Shown here piece after piece: positions 1-34,600 of a DNA stretch of 64,000 nt (positions are counted from its first letter, which is position 1; every line of letters begins with the position of its first letter). The notes beneath the pieces are model-generated. The model was given only the letters and a program-made list of their open reading frames with translations, did no database searches and was not told the DNA's origin. Origin of the DNA: Atrina japonica (lineage: Eukaryota; Mollusca; Bivalvia; Pterioida; Pinnidae); assembly GCA_030159075.1 (NCBI GenBank), contig BROG01000112.1, positions 829,501 through 893,500 of the forward strand, in the 5' to 3' direction. Position numbers and translations under genes: made by a program.

Positions 1-409
1 AATACAACACAATTATTATCCAAAATAATAATAAAACCGCAAACGGAGATGATATCTGTATCCGGAATTTCAATTTTTTGATACCAGGTTTTATATCTCT
101 TTTAGTTCAAAAGTCCATAAATCAAATATATCTTTATATTTTATCAAAATGACTGTACAAATATAGTGTCACACCGAAAATTAGTGTCCTATACCTGCTA
201 TTTTAAGTAAGATTCCATATGTAGATTATGTCTGTGATGTTTTGGGGGTTTTCAACACTCTTTCAAAATTTAACTTTTTTTAAATTTGGATTTATTAGTT
301 GATATATCTAAATGAATATATACTGGGATGGGTTTGATAAAATAGTTGCATGTATGGTGTAATAGAATATCACAATAGATCAAGTATTTGGGCCCTAATC
401 AAACTTAAT

Positions 410-610
410 AGTTACCTTACAAGATGTTTTGATTGCAGTTAGTATGTTTCACTAACTGAGATGTTGGGTTGCCTGTTTAATAGTGGTTGTTGAATCTTCT
501 ATTCCTCAAGTGTGTTTACTTGAATTTGACAGTGGGCATGCATATGTGACCATTCGACAGGGGATGCCAACTACACTACTCCACGGCACCTGGTCTCAGC
601 ATTAGAGATT
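410..610 (+). repeat. Dispersed repeat family R1 (GGGGATGC family), copy 1
   Basis: This is a diverged member of a family found eight times between 0.4 and 25.3 kb. Shared blocks in order are a segment around GTATGTTTCACTAACTGA, a segment around TAGTGGTTGTTGAATC, then CGACAGGGGATGC followed by a GGCACCTG block. The copies at 7060 and 23680 show the same block order. The full unit looks 300-600 bp long. The class is unknown and no coding capacity is seen. Confidence 0.6.
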
Positions 611-925
611 AGTCCACAATGACAACTAGATTTGTATACTGCAAATCAATTCGAAATATAATTTTAGAATAAAATAATCAGCTGGTACTGAATATGATGA
701 AATATGTTTCTTCAAAAAGGTGTCCTTGATTCAGATTAATGTTACGACAGACCCGCAAAATAATCTTTATACTATGATTTTGAATTCAGCTATTGTTGCT
801 GGGTACGTATTCTGTGTTTAGTGTAACGGACCTTTTAGTATTTGACTTTTAACAAATCATTCGAAATTGATCAAAAGTTTATCATAGTTTCTGTATCCCG
901 TGTGAAGGGTTTCGGATCTACTACT

Positions 926-973
926 ATCATCAACATCATCATCATCATCATCATCAACGTCGTCGTCGTCGTA
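926..973 (+). repeat. (ATC)n / (GTC)n microsatellite
   Basis: Imperfect trinucleotide tract: ATC repeats pass into GTC repeats at about 957. Noncoding. Confidence 0.9.
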
Positions 974-1635
974 GCTAATTGTAATTGTCATTGATCTGAC
1001 AACCTATCTAAACTAAATCATCAAGTCCCTGAACAGTATCATACCATTTTTCATATTTATCTTGAAGTTTGATGTCTGAAATTAAAAACTTACAACAAAA
1101 TAATTAATCATCAATTTCCATCGTTGACCAAGGCCCTACAATCTCGTCAGTACAAATAGGACATTGGTAAGCTCCTTATAACCTTTATATAACGTTAGGA
1201 ACGCGATGTTTATCATGGAGGGATTACCTGTTAAAGGTTTTAGTCCGCGATACGTTAATCTAGCAAATGAAAAAAATAAACAGCTTGAATGAACCAATCT
1301 CGATCAAAGATTAGTTTCATTGATTTCGATGGAGCGTGATCTAGAAGGCATTTCATATTTATTGACATTTCTATAAAACGATTAATTTATATAACGACGA
1401 ATACTGTGAACTTGAATGAGCATTCACATATAACTATTATCCAAATGTAGTGTACCGTAATATACAATATATCAAAATTTAATAAGCTCGATATTTTTGT
1501 AACTTGTTAACTGAAACTTTATTTAAGTTTATCATGCGTAATTTCTATCTAAAGTCAAACAAATGCTCTCTTAGTTGGAAAAGGAGTTTGTCATAATCTA
1601 CCACATCATAATCGTTAGCATCATAATCCATTACA

Positions 1636-1638
<3 letters not shown>

Positions 1639-1729
<91 letters not shown>
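1639..1729 (+). repeat. (CT)n microsatellite
   Basis: A nearly perfect 91-bp CT tract. The Leu-Ser reading frame across it is a product of the repeat, not a gene. Confidence 0.97.
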
Positions 1730-1731
<2 letters not shown>

Positions 1732-1868
1732 GATTTCGTTTTTTCTCTGTCTCTCTTTCACTCATATTACAAATTACCTGTTTGTTCTAACGCTATGGTG
1801 TATTTCGGGGTAATTCGTCAACCCTAATGTTAATACTCTTTCAAATCTATTTGTTAAAAAATTCTTAA

Positions 1869-2078
1869 TACAGTTGAACCTCACTATTAAGACCACCTTA
1901 TCGACTCACCCAAAGTGTTCTGATTCGTAATGTGGTCTCTTAAGGAAGTCCTGTACTTATTAGATACATATAAAAAAATCTGACAATTTGTTGCCTGAAA
2001 TTTGAGGTGGTCTCTATTAAGCGAGGTTGTCTTTGGGTGATGTTCCCCAGTATAAGACACCCTTATAAAACACATATC
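1869..2078. mobile_element. Small pogo-style TIR element (CAGTTGAACC end)
   Basis: Begins TA-CAGTTGAACCTC and runs into a block with GACCACC. The right half has the inverse block, GGTGGTCTCTATTAAG then GCGAGG. The right terminus is worn. Many other copies in this window share the pattern of a CAGTnnAACCT-like end followed by GACCAC/GGTGGTC motifs facing each other. The pogo/Tc1-mariner attribution is inferred from the TIR style and TA flanks; there is no transposase. Confidence 0.55.
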
Positions 2079-3036
2079 ATTCCACGTAAGGCAAACAAAA
2101 TAGCTGGCAATTATTGATGCAAGTATTTACCTCTCGTGTTATTTCTGACGTAATATTAAAAATAAATATTAACTATGTATACTTATTTTCTACATTGTTA
2201 TTATCTTATCTATAACTAGATATCGTGTTTAAAAGTTTTGCCTAATTTATGATTCTAAATAAACAACAATGACAAATAATGCATAAATTTGCTACATGAG
2301 ATACACCCTTCGTGTTCTACTTGTTCTCGCATTGTAATTCAACGATTTTCTACAACACGATATATATAAAAGATTTAGATAGCTGCCTTTTAATCGTTAC
2401 CTCTTGCCTTGTATAAATATAGAGCACCTAAACACGAAATAGCGCTCCATATATTAATAAAAGTAACTAAAAGTGAAATAAAATGTATTTCTGCGTATCT
2501 ATTGATAATTCAAATAGCCGTGTTTTTATTACACTGGTAAAAACTTTCATCTATGAGTATCGCTATGTTCGATGGGGATTTCGAAGTTGGTGCAGGCTTA
2601 AATAAAGTTTGAAATCAATATGCTGCTGAAAGATGATAAAATATGTCATATATTTTTGCAATATATATTGGTGTAATCATGCGAGAATAGTTTCTCTTAA
2701 ATATATCTAACCGATCTGTAGTATATATAGATTTTTAACTTTAGGCTTTAGGCTGTATCTCGTATGTAGAATTATAAATAATATACGATATTCATTTTAT
2801 GCATCATCCAGTCTCGAAACAGGATGCTAAGCGAAGAAATTACTTCATGTATTACAGACAAAATTTTGTCTTTGATTTTGTAATCGCAATCATACCACGC
2901 TTTTCTTTTAATGTTTTATCGAATTTTCAATACATTCACCAGATATAGAATTTATTTTTTATGCATATATGGTATGTGCACATACAGAAGATACGCATAT
3001 ATCATTATTGTTATGATTTATGCCTCGAATAACTAC

Positions 3037-3298
3037 CAGAGCCGACCTGGCTCAGTCGATAGCGAGCTCGGCTCTTGATCGTAAGGTCGTGAGTTCGAGT
3101 CCAGACGGCGGCAGTTGGTTTTCCGAGGTCCCGTGTCACAGTAGGTGTCGACACGTTAAAGAACATTCTCACTGCTCAGTGGCCGTCAGTGCCGAGCATA
3201 GGCCAAATTTTGAAGCCCTTCACCGGCATTTGGTGAGGTCTCCATATGAGTGAAAGATTATTGAGTTGGACATTAAACAACAATAAACAAACAACGAT
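3037..3298 (+). mobile_element. tRNA-headed SINE, family S1
   Basis: The head holds a Pol III A-box-like stretch (TGGCTCAGTCGATAGC) and a B-box-like one (GTTCGAGTCCAG). A body with GTGTCACAGTAGGTGTCG and AAAGAACATTCTCACTGCTC follows, and the tail is GACATTAAACAACAATAAACAAACAA. Copies with the same body and tail occur at 10120, 27466 and 31855. It resembles SINEs known from molluscs; the subfamily name is not assigned. Confidence 0.85.
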
Positions 3299-3399
3299 TA
3301 ACTAACTTTGTTATAGTCCTTAGTTGAGTGTTTTCCCTTTTGTCTTTGTGGTCGTGTTTAGAGTTTGACTTCTAATAAAACAATCACTGCAATTATTTT

Positions 3400-3465
3400 T
3401 TTTATTTCTTTATTTATTCATTTATTTATTTATTTATTTATTTGTTTGTTTATTTATTTATATAG
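3400..3465 (+). repeat. (TTTA)n microsatellite
   Basis: Imperfect tetranucleotide tract of TTTA with some TTTG units. Confidence 0.9.
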
Positions 3466-4516
3466 TGGCACCCACATGTATCGAACCCTGTTACATTGAA
3501 ATCCAGCTTTATTTGGAATGAATTTTGATTTCCCAGTAAAATTTCTGTATTACCATTATAACCCGGTTATTTGAAACCCCTTTTATTTTGAAAGAAATAA
3601 GTATTCCCCTTCGATTGCTACGTATCCGGGTTCAACTATATGTATATATATATTGCTGATAACGATTATGTGGTATCAATATTCTGTCAGAAGTTGATTG
3701 TAAGCCTAAGGATCCTTTGACTCTTTAAACAGCATAACTTTAAATACTCTAGTTAACTGATCATGGAGTTAATTATTCACTTTATATTTCGATTTTGCAA
3801 TGATACATTATCGCACAGACTGAAATCAGATATGAATATATTTCTTTTCAGTTATTCTATTGTCCGGAGGTCTTCTACCAAACGTAGGTATGACACCGGT
3901 ATCCCCCATCATTCATATTTCAAGCTTTCATTTTGTCTTCTTTGACAACACTTCTGCCGTCTTTCTGATTATACGATATTTGTTATCTGATAAATCGCTG
4001 AAAAACAGACAAATTTATGTTTGGAGAACAAACGAAATAAGATAAAAATATGATTGAAGTATAAACACTTCAAGTGAATTGCATTACTTTGTAATGACAG
4101 AATAATTGGTTGTCGCAAAACACTTGAAAAGCCAAATACATGTCGCTGAAATTTAAAGCGAATAGACAATTTTATATTAACAAAAATTAACTCAAATGTT
4201 TACTGGGACTGACTTTAAATTGACGTTACTATGCCAACAATAAAAATACATGGTAATTTTTGGTTTAAATGACTTGGAAAATAACAGGTATGGCTTTCCT
4301 TCGCTTTTTATTTTGCTATTTAGCCAGGAAAGAAAGATGTAGTACCAAAGCGTTTGTAAACATACCTGTGATAAATTTGATAATTGTTTACTGTCAGAGC
4401 GTGTATGACATGAAAACAGCCTTGTATCAATTGATCAATGACACATTTTTCTTCGCGACTTTTAAGGTATCGTAAACTGAAAGTACATGAAGTATTGTGT
4501 TTTCCTATTATTCCAG

Positions 4517-4621
4517 AAACAAGTATTGGACTATACCAAATGGTTTTAGAAGAGGATCTAGTCGGGTGTAATATAGAAGTGGAATTCTGTGTAATTGGAT
4601 ATTTATGACATTTTCACAACA
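4517..4621 (+). other. Likely 5' UTR part of CNBD2-like exon 1
   Basis: A splice acceptor (TATTATTCCAG) ends at 4516, and an in-frame TAA at 4592-4594 precedes the chosen ATG at 4622. The segment is therefore best read as 5' UTR spliced to an unseen upstream exon. A short upstream ORF starts at ATG 4540 and ends at 4608 (22 codons). It could modulate translation if the leader is transcribed. Confidence 0.45.
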
Positions 4622-27835
<23,214 letters not shown>

Positions 27836-28072
27836 ATTATCATCTAACCATGTTAAGACTTGCCATACTATCCTCATATTTCTGTACTATTTATAGCTGC
27901 TGCAAGGATATATAACCCCAACAGTCAAATTGTACTTCCATTTCATTATTTGATTTTGTACTTTTTATACTAGATCAATTATAACCTATTATGAAAAATT
28001 GTATCCTAGTTTCCAACTTTAAATTTGTATGCAATAGGATTAAGAAAGAATCTCTGGAGAGTAGAATTTCAA

Positions 28073-28078
28073 AATAAA
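28073..28078 (+). terminator. Poly(A) signal AATAAA of the CNBD2-like gene
   Basis: Canonical AATAAA 238 bases past the stop at 27835, followed by a T-rich stretch. It is the first good candidate after the stop. Confidence 0.6.
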
Positions 28079-29087
28079 TCATTTTTATATTGTTTACTAT
28101 TGTTATCATTATTATTATTATTGGTATTGATTTAATTTATTTTTGCTGGCGAATGACAGATTTCCTAAGAAATAAATATTCCAGAGTATATGGTCTTCCA
28201 TATTTACTCGTGGAAAACAAGGACTACCCATGAAAAGATAACCGTCTTTCCCTTTGGGAAAAGACATCTACTCTTGGGAAAAGTTGATATTATAGAAGGG
28301 TTTTCCAGTCCTCTGTCCCACTACTTAGAATCTGGAAAATGGCAAATATAAAGTCTAAAATTATGTGGTTCTAAGACGACTGATTATGAAAATTTGACAA
28401 GATAGGTAGGGTTTTTATTTCCAGTCCCACATGGGTAAGGGTTTTCATGGTTTCATTTTAAGGATAGTCGTCCTAAACAACTCCATATATGAAATTTCCT
28501 GGAATGTATGCATACATTATTGTTCAATTGTGTTCAAATTAAAGTAAAAATGAAGAAGTACCCATGGATAATCGAAATTCAATGTCCATTACCTTACGAC
28601 AAATCTGATATACAAATGGTCTCGTCCCACATAAAGAACATTTGCGTGTCCGGAAGGAGTCAGTATTCCAAATGTAAGACAAAGACTTTATCCCCATCTG
28701 CTTTTTTGGTATTTGGTTGACAATATAACTGACAATGTTTTCAGCTAAATTGCAATTTTATAGTTGATGATCTACCTACCAGAGTGTTAAACTCATTTTT
28801 TTCACGGGGAAATTCATTTTCCTTTCTAAATTATTGATAGGATGTTTATAATAATGAAACAACAATAAAAACAACCCATAATTTCAGAGACAAGGGGTTG
28901 TCGGAGAATCAGATATATATTTATATATGTTATGATTTAGCCTAATCATTTGATAATGGTTTTGAAACTAATCGCAACTCCAGTTCATACTCTTTTTGGT
29001 TTTGATTTGAGAATCTTCATAATGTTGCTATCAACGAGAGAACTCATTCCTCCATATCAACGACCTCTGTGACTACAGCATTGCACT

Positions 29088-29178
29088 TTAACCCTTTCAT
29101 TCCTAAATATCCAAGTGGTACGCTTTTTTCTATTGTTTAAGACTAGTCTAATATGGTTTGTAGGGTTGAAAGGGTTAA
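29088..29178. mobile_element. TTAA-flanked micro-element (family P), copy 1
   Basis: TTAACCCTTTCATTCCTAAA at the left and GGGTTGAAAGGGTTAA at the right form inverted ends. A central GACTAGTCTAATATG resembles the GACTGGTCTAAGTC core of other copies. Confidence 0.65.
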
Positions 29179-29361
29179 GTCATTAAGTATCTCATCTCTA
29201 GTCAACACAGGTTGGAGTTCCACTGGAACCTAAACTGATTATGTGAGAAAGTCAGCCAGTTTACTAGCAGAAGCCTGGTGGTCTTTTTCTGTCTACATTG
29301 TAAACCAGGGTTCCTCCTTCACCATTAATCCAAGACTCCATGTCACCTGACCAGATAGTGA

Positions 29362-29648
29362 ATTCCATATATAACATGGCGGGAGAGTCTCGTGAACCCT
29401 AATTGGCCTGGACAAGTTTAAATTTTAGGCAATAAGGCAAAATAACATTAAAATTACACTGGCATTAGTAGTTTTTCTTTCTTATCATCATACCTAGTAG
29501 TATCTAGTGAGGAATAGAACATTTTCCCATGAAGATTGTACTGAAGAGTGGGGAAAATTATCTGTATTATAATCACAGGGTTACACCAAACCCTGTCAAA
29601 TTATGTGAACTGGACTGGACTATACCAAGTTATGTGAACTGGACTACA
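29362..29648. mobile_element. TIR repeat T2, copy 1
   Basis: Left CCATATATAACATGGCGGGA, right AAATTATGTGAACTGG, repeated once more as CAAGTTATGTGAACTGG. The body (GGCCTGGACAAGTTTAAATT, TAGTATCTAGTGAGGAATAG) aligns with 61981-62229. Non-autonomous. Confidence 0.65.
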
Positions 29649-29886
29649 AGAACTGTAGATCAACCCCTCCATGCTGTCCTTTATATTTCATCATTGTTAT
29701 CATTTTATATAAAATATCTACTTCAACATTCCTATCAAAATATTTTCCATAACACAAATGTTTAGTGGTGCATTAAAAACTCCAAAACATCTCAAAACGT
29801 GTGCACGGGCACACCATCTTCAACTATCACTTTATCTAAATACAAATGACTTTGGATACTTTGGTCCATGTAGTAAGGTGACATGT

Positions 29887-29968
29887 TTAACCCTTTTGAC
29901 CTTACAGACCATAACAGACTAGTCTTAAACATTAGAAAAGATCATACCACTCATGTCCTCAGGGTAAG
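29887..29968. mobile_element. TTAA-flanked micro-element (family P), diverged copy
   Basis: Left TTAACCCTTTTGACCTTACA with a core of ACTAGTCTTAAACATTAGAA. The right end (CATGTCCTCAGGGTAA) is worn. Confidence 0.4.
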
Positions 29969-30121
29969 CAGTCTAAGACATTCATTTTCTATACAATCCA
30001 TTGACCCCCTGTAGCCAGAATTGGACTCAACCATTTCAAAGAATGGTTAAGCCCACTTTCAGAATTCAGGAGTGTATAGTTTAGTATCAAAATTTTAAAA
30101 TAATTAATTCTACATTCAATA

Positions 30122-30209
30122 TCAACTTGTTCACCCCTGAATTTTGACAATAGACCTCAGTTACTGACTCGGGTGAGTCCAAATGTCAGCACAGGGGTTG
30201 ATGAATTAA
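30122..30209. mobile_element. TTAA-flanked micro-element (family P), diverged copy
   Basis: Left TTCACCCCTGAATTTTGACA, right GGGGTTGATGAATTAA. The left TTAA is lost. Confidence 0.5.
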
Positions 30210-30477
30210 ATATAAAAATGGTTTATGAGTTAATTACTTAATGAAAAAACAACAAAGCAAATAAATCTATTTCATATTTTATGAAGTAAAAAGTTTGCTA
30301 AAACCAGCATACATTGAAGATGCAATATATTACTGTAAAAGCTGATAAAAATTTAAATCTCAAAAGTAAAATTCAAACATGCAAAAGATATAGTATTTTT
30401 TTATTTCCTTCTTAAAATTTCGGTGAAAACATACAGTGACATATTGTAACAATTTTCTTTTATAATGTACTTCATTT

Positions 30478-30816
30478 TTCTTAGTAAAGTGAAATCTCTT
30501 TATCTTGAAATTCATAGGACTACTACTTTTTTTCAAGATATCCAGAATTTGAAATAAGAAAAATTTTATTGAGCATTCTTTTTCTATCCATAAAAATGTC
30601 AATTTTGATGTAACCAGAATTTCCGAAAATTTAACAATTTTCCTGTGGAATGCAGTTCATTTTTTTAAATAATTTGCTATCCTGAATTCGACATAAGCGA
30701 AATTTTAATGAACTTTCTCTTTTTTATCCATAAAAGTCGGGACCAGGATCGTTCAACTTTGACATAACCAGAATTTCAACTGATCCAATTTTGACATAAC
30801 GAGATTCCATTGTTCT
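30478..30816. mobile_element. Pogo-style TIR element, diverged
   Basis: Left TTAGTAAAGTGAAATCTCTT, right TTTGACATAACGAGATTCCA-TTGTT, with inner ATAACCAGAATTTC repeats. It resembles elements whose ends read ACAGTGRAACCTC with AACGA motifs. Confidence 0.45.
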
Positions 30817-30849
30817 ATTATATCTTTACATATACAGCAGCTGACATTT

Positions 30850-30866
30850 TTTATTTTTTTTTTATT
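30850..30866 (-). terminator. Poly(A) signals of the forkhead gene
   Basis: Two AATAAA hexamers on the - strand (30866-30861 and 30855-30850), 205-220 bases past the stop. The 3' UTR to this point contains the micro-element at 30976-31067. Confidence 0.55.
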
Positions 30867-30975
30867 TTCTTACATCTTGTATAAAAACAATCTCAAAAGT
30901 CTAGCTACCAAAGACATTACCAGAACTGGTACAAAGACACAATTATGCAAATCTTTTAGACGGCATTTACACACA

Positions 30976-31067
30976 TTAATGCTTTCACCCTTAAAGACAC
31001 ATTTAGACTGGTCTAAGTCATTGATTTATGGAAGAGTCCATTGTTTTTCAGGGATTTAACGAGTTAA
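30976..31067. mobile_element. TTAA-flanked micro-element (family P) in the forkhead 3' UTR
   Basis: 92 bp with TTAA at both ends and the core ATTTAGACTGGTCTAAGTCA then GAAGAGTCCATTGTTTTTCA. It ends three bases from the stop codon of the forkhead gene, so it makes up the start of that 3' UTR. Confidence 0.8.
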
Positions 31068-31070
31068 TCA

Positions 31071-31630
31071 TTACATAGATTTTCCTGAACCAGAACTCTC
31101 AGTGCTAGCATAGGATATGTCCTCCATCCAGTCCAGGCTTTGTGCGTCATCCTGAGCAAAACAAAAATCTACTCCAAAATCATTAGCATCATCAAAGATA
31201 CCAATCATATCATTGACATTCTCATTGTTCTTACAAAAAAGTTTCCTCTTGTTGAATTTACCATCCAACGGTCTTCCAGTTAATAATGGACTGGAAAGAG
31301 GGGTTTCAAGTACTTTGAACCCAGTATTATTCTGGGAAATCTGTGATAACATAGGAAAATTATTGTTGATAGAATTTACCGACTCATTTAAAAGATCTTC
31401 AACCGTCCCCCATGCATTCAGATATTCCTGATCAAGTCTGGGATCCACTACGTAGCTGTCGTTTGGAAAGCTCAGTATATTTTCAAGAATTGGACTGGGA
31501 ACGGGAAAGTAATTCTGATCTGTTACACTTTGTAGACAGTTTTTCAGAAGCTGATCTGAGAATGCTGGATAGATACTTTGAGGTGGCTCTTGAGTTAGTG
31601 CTGGCTGTTTGGTTTGAATGGTGTCATTTA
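31071..31630 (-). CDS. Forkhead gene CDS exon 9 (stop codon)
   Basis: Acceptor TTTCATTTCAG, phase 1 in. It encodes 186 residues rich in Ser, Pro, Asn and acidic residues, including LDQEYLNAWGTVEDLLNES and DFCFAQDDAQSLDWMEDIS, ending SGSGKSM. The hydrophobic-acidic pattern near the end fits an activation domain (inference). Confidence 0.85.
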
Positions 31631-34600
31631 CTGAAATGAAATAAATATTAGCTTGAATAAATACCAGATATCATAACACTAAATGGCAAAACAACATGGA
31701 AAATAAAATACTTTTGTAGGATTTTGATAGGAAAAATGGACATAGCAGCATAACTTAATAAATAAAAATAGGAATTCCTTTTGAAGAAAATTTTTATCCC
31801 TAAAAACCTGTGCAGTCAAACTTTTCTATAAAGGCCACTGCAGAGAACTACAGGGAGCTCGACTCTTGAGTGAGTGAGAGTCCCGCCAGCGGCAGGTCGG
31901 TTTCCTGTCCATTCTGATGAGACAGTAAAAACCGAGGTCCTGTGTCACAGTAGGTGTCGACACGTTAAAGAACCCTCACTGCTCAATGGCCATAAGTGCT
32001 GAGCATAGGCCAAAATTTGAAGCCCTTCACCGGCATTTGGTGACATTTCCGTATGAGTGAAATATTCTTGAGTGGGACGTTAAACAACAATAAACAAACA
32101 AACATAATCTACGAGTCATGGGCATCACTTTACATAAATGCCGTAAAAACAACTTAATCTAAAGACATATCTTCCTTTGTATATAATAATTGTTAATTTT
32201 TTTGTCCTTGCACTTTTTCTAAATGATTCATGTTTCCCTTTATGAACTCTATTTTTTTTTAAGTTATTTTAAAGTCTAAAAAAATAATTGTCTGCACTTT
32301 GTACTGATTCATAATGTACTCTTATGAAACAAAACAATAACAAATATTATTTTTTGGCTTTTTATCTGCACTTTAGTAAATAAAATCAATATTCTATTAA
32401 CAAGATAGTTTCTCTTTGATAAAAAAAGTCAGACAACTAGACTTGTTATAACTTAATTATAATTGAACATACATTTCTCATTTGTTGGAATTATGGACCA
32501 GCTTGTCGACGACAAAATTGGGTCCTTTTCTCTTGGCCTTTGAAGTCCAAATGCTGACATGCTTTCGTCTTCCTCTAAAACACTTGGAGATATCTGATCG
32601 CTGATGGATATGTCATATTCATTGTCAAGATCCAACATATCCTGTAAGACAGAACAAAAAAGAATCAGCAATTATAGTTGTTACCGAAGAATAAAAGATT
32701 GAAGCTTTCATCATCATGCGTACAAACAATGTCAGCAAATTAAAGCGTACAGTTCATTAGTATTATATTCCTGGAGGGAGGATAAAATGATCATTATTGG
32801 GACATCCGTGTATAAGTTCACGCTTTGAAACTTGAGATTACGTAATACAAGAATGTCGGATAATGACTATATTATGTGTTCATACATAATTAAAGACCAC
32901 AATTCTGTTTTAATTGAAAAAACAAAATTAGATATCTCTCAGTTACATAGTGCATATATATGAATTCTATTTTTACAATGTGGCAATGAATTGCGAAAAT
33001 GCATATCAAGCAGAATTATATAAGATATGATGAAAACCTTCTTCAAAATCTGCTTCTGAATAAACAAACATTACTAATGTAAGCATTAAGAAAAAATTAA
33101 GGTACAGACACTACAGGTACAGAAAAAGATAAAATAAAATTCTTTAAAAATGGTTTGATCTTAGCTGAGTTGGTCGGAGAAGGTGCTCTTTAAAAGATTG
33201 TTAAGTAGCAGGGTTCGAAATTAGCAGAATTCCACCAGTCCAAGAGTAGCATTGTCAAAAGTCTACAAGTTGTGGTTGCGCTTCAGCTAGCCCGGTTTAC
33301 TAGTAGAAAATCTGTTGACAAATCAGTATAAATATGAGCAATGATTAATGAAAGTGGCTGCATAAGTAGAACACCAGCTAGAAGTACCGAATCGGCAACG
33401 TAAATTGAAACGTGTACCGGTACGTTAATTTTTTTCCACACTCGATTATAATTTGATAATAATCTAATCAATTTCAAAGTCATTTAAGTCTTTCTTATTG
33501 GATAAATGGTCATAGTCAGTTGTAAGATACAGTAAAACCTGCTTTAGTGAACACCTGTGTATAAAGACCACTTAGTCACAAAGACCATTTTTTTTTGGGC
33601 TATCCCCAATAGTACCAATTGTGTACAAATCAACCTATATATACTAATGAATTTGTATTAGAACTAATAAGATTTGTGTCCAAGTAGTCCAAGTGACCAG
33701 TGAGACAGAAATGTTAACTTTGACCCCTCAGGGTGGTGAGGTCTAGATTCATTTGACCCCTCACATTAACATGTTTATGGCAATTACTTGAAGTGTTTAA
33801 CTCATTCATCCCCTAAAGACGCATTTGGACTGGTCTAAGTCATTGAGTTACAGAAGAGTCCATTGTTTTTCAGGGGTTGATGAGTTAACATAAATACTTT
33901 CATAAAAAAAATATATACAACTACCATAAATCTTAATTGGGAATGCAATTCTTAAAACCAGGGTTTTTTCAACACTTCTGAAAGACTTGGGACATTCAGG
34001 TCTGTTTCAACTGGGAATAAAAAATGCAGTTTTGGTACTAATTGGGAAAATCTGAATTAAAAATTTGATCATTATGTCAACAGATGTATTGATTAGATAT
34101 GATTTTATTTCCCTTTATCTCATATTTTAAATATATCATTTTAGCACATTCAATTTCAGGAATTGTAAATTTTTATTATGGCAACAAGAAATGAACAAAA
34201 TTTGGTGCAGATTGTCAATTACAGGGGGCCGAAATAAGGCTTCATTCCCAATGCAAAAAATTGCATTTTTTTCTGAATTTGCAGTTGAAAGTTCCCAATT
34301 GAAGTAAAATGACAATGAACTTGTAGAGATTCTTGTATTTTCAAACAGTTTTGTGTATTTTTAGATTTCCCTATTTCAATAAAATTTTGCTAAAATTCAC
34401 AATTCTAAAGGCCTTGGCCCCTTAAGAAATTCTTGGAATCGGCAAATGTCTCTTTAACTCATCAATCCTTGAAAAACAATGGAATCTTCTGTAAATCAAT
34501 GACTTAGGCCAGTCTAAATCTGTCTTTAGGGGTGAATGATTTAAAGGTCAACGGACACAAAAAAAAAAATTTCGTATATACATTTATATGACCCATATAA

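Larger units (their letters stand above)
1..4516. other. 5' flank without a recognisable gene
   Basis: I see no coding exon here. The reading frames are short and lack domain character or paired splice sites. The stretch holds the repeats listed separately (a dispersed repeat near 410, microsatellites at 926, 1639 and 3400, a small TIR element at 1869, a SINE at 3037). The promoter and noncoding first exon of the + strand gene at 4622 should lie here, but I could not place them. Confidence 0.5.
28080..30848. other. Intergenic region between convergent genes
   Basis: No exon was found. The + strand gene ends to the left and the - strand forkhead gene ends to the right. The stretch contains small palindromic elements (29088, 29887, 30122), a two-copy TIR repeat (29362) and a pogo-style element (30478). 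The part from 28080 to 29080 shows nothing I can name. Confidence 0.6.
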
